A stretch of 22,059 nucleotides of DNA, from positions 1-22,059 of the IMG/VR virus record IMGVR_UViG_3300044620_000037. One strand, given 5' to 3'. The notes under the pieces were generated by a model. That model had not been told where the DNA came from, made no database searches, and saw nothing but the letters and a program-made list of their open reading frames with translations. The stretch is from a virus. Position 1 is the first letter of the stretch, and each line of letters begins with the position of its first letter. Positions 19,623-22,059 of this stretch are shown here, piece by piece. A program made the position numbers and the translations under genes.

Positions 19623-20069
19623 TTAAGCGCGGGAAATGCCCCGTGGGTCTTCAACAACACCTTCTACACTGTCGTCGTTGATGATGCGGAACTCACGACC
19701 GTGGATTTTCACACGGCTACCTGCCATTGGGCGGGTCAGAATAAAGTCACCTTCTTGGCACCATGGGCCAGACGGGAAGCGTTTCTCGTCTTTGTAGGCG
19801 TCAGGGCCTATCTTCAGCACCATAAGCACTGGAGTGGTGAGTTCTTCATACTGCTTGGTAGAGTCGGCCTTGAAGATACCGCCAGCGGTCTTCTCTTCGA
19901 CTTCAGGAATAGCACACAAAATGCGGTATCCAGATGGGTCAGGAAGTTGCTTAGCTTTCTTCTCGTCGGTGTCAGGTAGGACCGTTGAGTCCTCGATGTT
20001 GTTTACGTCCGAAGCCAGAAAAATCTCTGGGGTGTTCGGGAGAGTATTGTCCTCTTCAGTCATCATCAT
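19623..20069 (-). CDS. GroES-like co-chaperonin (Cpn10)
   Basis: Would cap the host GroEL chamber, or replace host GroES, during folding of virion proteins. Start is uncertain: three ATG codons at 20069, 20066 and 20063 are likelier than a TTG at 20096, but no strong ribosome site is present. After about 40 acidic extra residues comes the Cpn10 domain: PSGYRILCAIPEVEEKTAGG, then GIFKADSTKQY, which corresponds to the mobile loop (GGIF in place of GGIVL in GroES). The beta-roof region (LTTPVLMVLKIGPDAY) follows, and then CQEGDFILTRPMAGSRVKIH and GREFRIINDDSVEGVV. The overlap with the 64-residue gene suggests coupled translation. Confidence 0.83.
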   Translation of the reverse strand: MMMTEEDNTLPNTPEIFLASDVNNIEDSTVLPDTDEKKAKQLPDPSGYRILCAIPEVEEKTAGGIFKADSTKQYEELTTPVLMVLKIGPDAYKDEKRFPSGPWCQEGDFILTRPMAGSRVKIHGREFRIINDDSVEGVVEDPRGISRA

Positions 20070-20250
20070 GTTCCATTCTTTGTGCGGCTTCAGCAATGAA
20101 ACCGTTTGTAATCATAAGCCCACGGACAATCCCGCAGGCATACTTATATTCCCCGTGGTCCTTTGCAGTGCCACGGGCGAGGTCAACGCTAAGTACGTCA
20201 ATCTCGTCTTGTATCTTTTTTGACAGGTACGTCAGTAACTCATGTGTCAT
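20056..20250 (-). CDS. Conserved small phage protein, 64 aa
   Basis: ATG 20248-20250 overlaps the portal stop as ATGA and has AGGAG upstream. The protein is helical: LLTYLSKKIQDEIDVLSVDL (residues 5-24), a short loop (RGTAKDHGEYKYACGIVRGL), and a second helix (ITNGFIAEAAQRMEHDDD). The EYKYACGxxRGL segment is one I associate with small proteins next to portal genes in phages. No function is known. It may be a head-assembly cofactor. Its 3' end overlaps the start region of the co-chaperonin gene. Confidence 0.8.
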   Translation of the reverse strand: MTHELLTYLSKKIQDEIDVLSVDLARGTAKDHGEYKYACGIVRGLMITNGFIAEAAQRMEHDDD

Positions 20251-22059
20251 TCATTCTCCTTGGGCGTTGCTTGGTTAGGAACGGGTTGTTCACGTTGGAA
20301 GGCTTCACGGGCCAATTCGATACCCATGCGAAGTCCTTCCGCTTCCTGCTTAGCTTCCATTTGACCTTTGGAAGTGGCAAGTTTTGCGCCGACATTTAGG
20401 CCAGCAATCTCTTCTTGTGACTCGATGCGCATCTGCTCAAGCTCGATGCGGTCGTTCTTTTCAGCAGCGTCAATCATCAGCCTTTGTTTCTTAAGCTCAA
20501 GTTCACCCTGCTTAATCTGAAGCTCTTGCTGCTGCATCTGGATGATGGGGTCTTGGGCCATCTGCTGGTTCTGCTGCTGCTGAGCTTCGGCTTGGTTCTT
20601 CTGTAGCAGTTGTTGTGCTGCTTGCGCCGCCAGACGGGAGACAGCCAGCTCGGTGTTCTCGTCCATCTCGGCGTTAGGTGGGGGTAGTGGTACGCCCGCT
20701 TGCTCTTCGACCTGCTTGCGATACTGGAACGCAAGGTGTTCTGCTATATGAGCCTGCATAGAGGCTTGCATCGACTGCGCGTTAGGGTTCTGGCCCATAA
20801 GCTGCATAAGCTTGGGGTCTTGCATAGCAGCCATGTGCACAGCAATGTGAGCTTCATGGTCTTGGTAAATGAACGCCTTGACCGGCTTACCATTAATGAC
20901 GTCCATGTTTTCAGACACAGGGTCACGTGGCTTCATGTCGTCACCATCTTTAAGCGGTACGAGCTTCTGGGCGTTCTTAATGCCCAACACCTCAAGCATC
21001 TGGCGGTGTAGGTACGGCAGGTCATAAATCTGCGGAGCACCTTGAGCCAACTGGATGACAGCCTGATACTGCACAATCTTCTGCGCCATAGTGGCAGCGT
21101 TGGGGTCAGATACAGGGATAACATCGACGTTATCGTAGTCAGACTTTTTAGCCCGACGACCACCTTCTTCTGGCTCGTAGCTGTACGAGTCTGGTGTGTA
21201 GTCGCGGATAATGCCCTTAAGAAGCTGAAACTCGCGCTTCATCGCATAGTGGACACGTGCCTGCACGGCACTCATCATCTTCAACGTACGCTCGAGAATA
21301 GCCAGTGTGGTACCCACAGGAGCCTGTGCAGACATGTCAGACACCTTCATGTCCGCCATACCCGCGAAGCGACGACCCTCGTCTACTATGGTGCCTAGAA
21401 GCGAATAAAGGACCTGTGAAGGTTCCTTGTAGGGCAAAGGCATGATATTATCACGCATCGTACCCGACGCTACGTCCACATCGCGCCATTCAGCCGGACT
21501 TATCGGCGTGTCGTCACCTTTGACGCGCAAGCCTTTAGTTTTAAATCCACCCGGTAGATTAGATAGAGTACCAGCATCGACAAGCTGACGAATAAGGCTG
21601 GTACCAGACTTAGCAAAAGCACCGATAAGGTGAATAAGACCAAAAGCATAGAAGCCAAAGCCCGGAACATACGAATAATGTACGAAGTGGTTGCGCTTAA
21701 GCTTTTTCTTGTCATCTGGGTTCCAGTTACGGCGAATGGATAGGACCGTTTCGGTCTCTTTATCTATGGTAACGACGTACGGAAGTGCGATTTCAAGGTT
21801 ATTTTCTTCCTTGTCGCGGTAGTCGTCGTCCTCAATCACGAGGTCCACGTGCATTTCTAGCAGTTTGTACCGGTCATCGGTCTCAGCACGGAAGCCGAGC
21901 TGCTCCGAAATCTTCTGTTCTACCTCATCCATCGAGTTGACGGGGTCTGGTAGGTCTACATCACGGTAAAAACCCGAAGCTTGGAGCTTTTTGAGCTCAT
22001 TCGGGGTCTTCCGCATCACATGGGTGACGCGTTCAGCGACTTCCAAGCTGGACGCGCCA
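20247..22059 (-). CDS. Portal protein (N-terminus outside window)
   Basis: The dodecameric head vertex through which DNA enters and leaves. The frame stays open to base 22059 with no stop, so the TTG at 22046 is not a real start; the gene begins to the right of the window. Numbered from 22046, recognisable parts include RKTPNELKKLQASGFYRDVD, FVHYSYVPGFGFYAFGLIHL, SLLGTIVDEGRRFAGMADMK and PVGTTLAILERTLKMMSAVQ. These follow portal proteins of short-tailed environmental phages. The last 150 residues are a Gln-rich coiled coil (QAAQQLLQKNQAEAQQQQNQ, then MQQQELQIKQGELELKKQR), possibly a portal barrel or scaffold contact. It is followed directly by head genes. Confidence 0.87.
   Translation of the reverse strand, partial: GASSLEVAERVTHVMRKTPNELKKLQASGFYRDVDLPDPVNSMDEVEQKISEQLGFRAETDDRYKLLEMHVDLVIEDDDYRDKEENNLEIALPYVVTIDKETETVLSIRRNWNPDDKKKLKRNHFVHYSYVPGFGFYAFGLIHLIGAFAKSGTSLIRQLVDAGTLSNLPGGFKTKGLRVKGDDTPISPAEWRDVDVASGTMRDNIMPLPYKEPSQVLYSLLGTIVDEGRRFAGMADMKVSDMSAQAPVGTTLAILERTLKMMSAVQARVHYAMKREFQLLKGIIRDYTPDSYSYEPEEGGRRAKKSDYDNVDVIPVSDPNAATMAQKIVQYQAVIQLAQGAPQIYDLPYLHRQMLEVLGIKNAQKLVPLKDGDDMKPRDPVSENMDVINGKPVKAFIYQDHEAHIAVHMAAMQDPKLMQLMGQNPNAQSMQASMQAHIAEHLAFQYRKQVEEQAGVPLPPPNAEMDENTELAVSRLAAQAAQQLLQKNQAEAQQQQNQQMAQDPIIQMQQQELQIKQGELELKKQRLMIDAAEKNDRIELEQMRIESQEEIAGLNVGAKLATSKGQMEAKQEAEGLRMGIELAREAFQREQPVPNQATPKENE

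Noticed and set aside
22044-22046. TTG as the portal start codon
   Set aside because: The frame stays open upstream to the window edge and the encoded residues continue the portal pattern, so the true start is outside the window.
1-22059. tRNA, integrase, attachment site or insertion sequence
   Set aside because: Looked for on both strands; nothing with the required structure or protein motifs was seen, so the window gives no sign of lysogeny.

Overview
The window is a piece of a tailed double-stranded DNA phage (Caudoviricetes), or a prophage-borne copy of one. It covers most of the virion structure and lysis region. Every supportable gene lies on the minus strand, so transcription runs from high to low coordinates. 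Genes are packed edge to edge; the only clear gap is about 170 bases after the capsid gene. I see no tRNA, integrase, insertion sequence, CRISPR array or host gene. There is no tape-measure, tail-tube or sheath gene. A portal, scaffold, capsid, two connector-like proteins and a nozzle-like tail protein follow one another, so I infer a short-tailed (podovirus-like) virion. The small conserved proteins resemble those I know from uncultured aquatic phages. The sequence does not name the host.

Layout in transcription order. (1) Head, 22059 to 16604: portal protein (start outside the window), a 64-residue protein, a GroES-like co-chaperonin, an acidic coiled-coil scaffold-like protein, a conserved 158-residue protein, a 205-residue capsid-associated protein and the major capsid protein. 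A strong intrinsic terminator follows the capsid gene. (2) Head surface and modification, 16429 to 14818: a fibre-like protein, a beta-rich structural protein and a GT-A type glycosyltransferase. (3) A block of small lysine-rich proteins and connectors, 14818 to 9817: several proteins share an AKGG motif; DUF6321- and DUF5872-like proteins, a membrane coiled-coil protein, a zinc-ribbon protein and two adaptor-like proteins lie in the same block. (4) Tail fibre, 9804 to 5764: a structural protein and a 1185-residue fibre ending in a self-cleaving S74 chaperone domain. (5) Lysis, 5762 to 3542: small conserved proteins, a lipoprotein, two related holin-like membrane proteins, a GH19 endolysin and a small membrane protein. 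(6) Distal tail, 3497 to 1: a 22-residue-repeat protein, a GGTGAT-repeat fibre, another structural protein and the N-terminal part of a large nozzle-like tail protein that runs off the left edge.

The genes appear to form one late operon. Many junctions are stop/start overlaps: nine of the form TAATG and three of the form ATGA. This suggests translational coupling. The terminator after the capsid gene probably sets a high capsid-to-downstream ratio. The least explained part is the block of AKGG-motif basic proteins between head and connector genes. It may encode internal virion or DNA-binding proteins.
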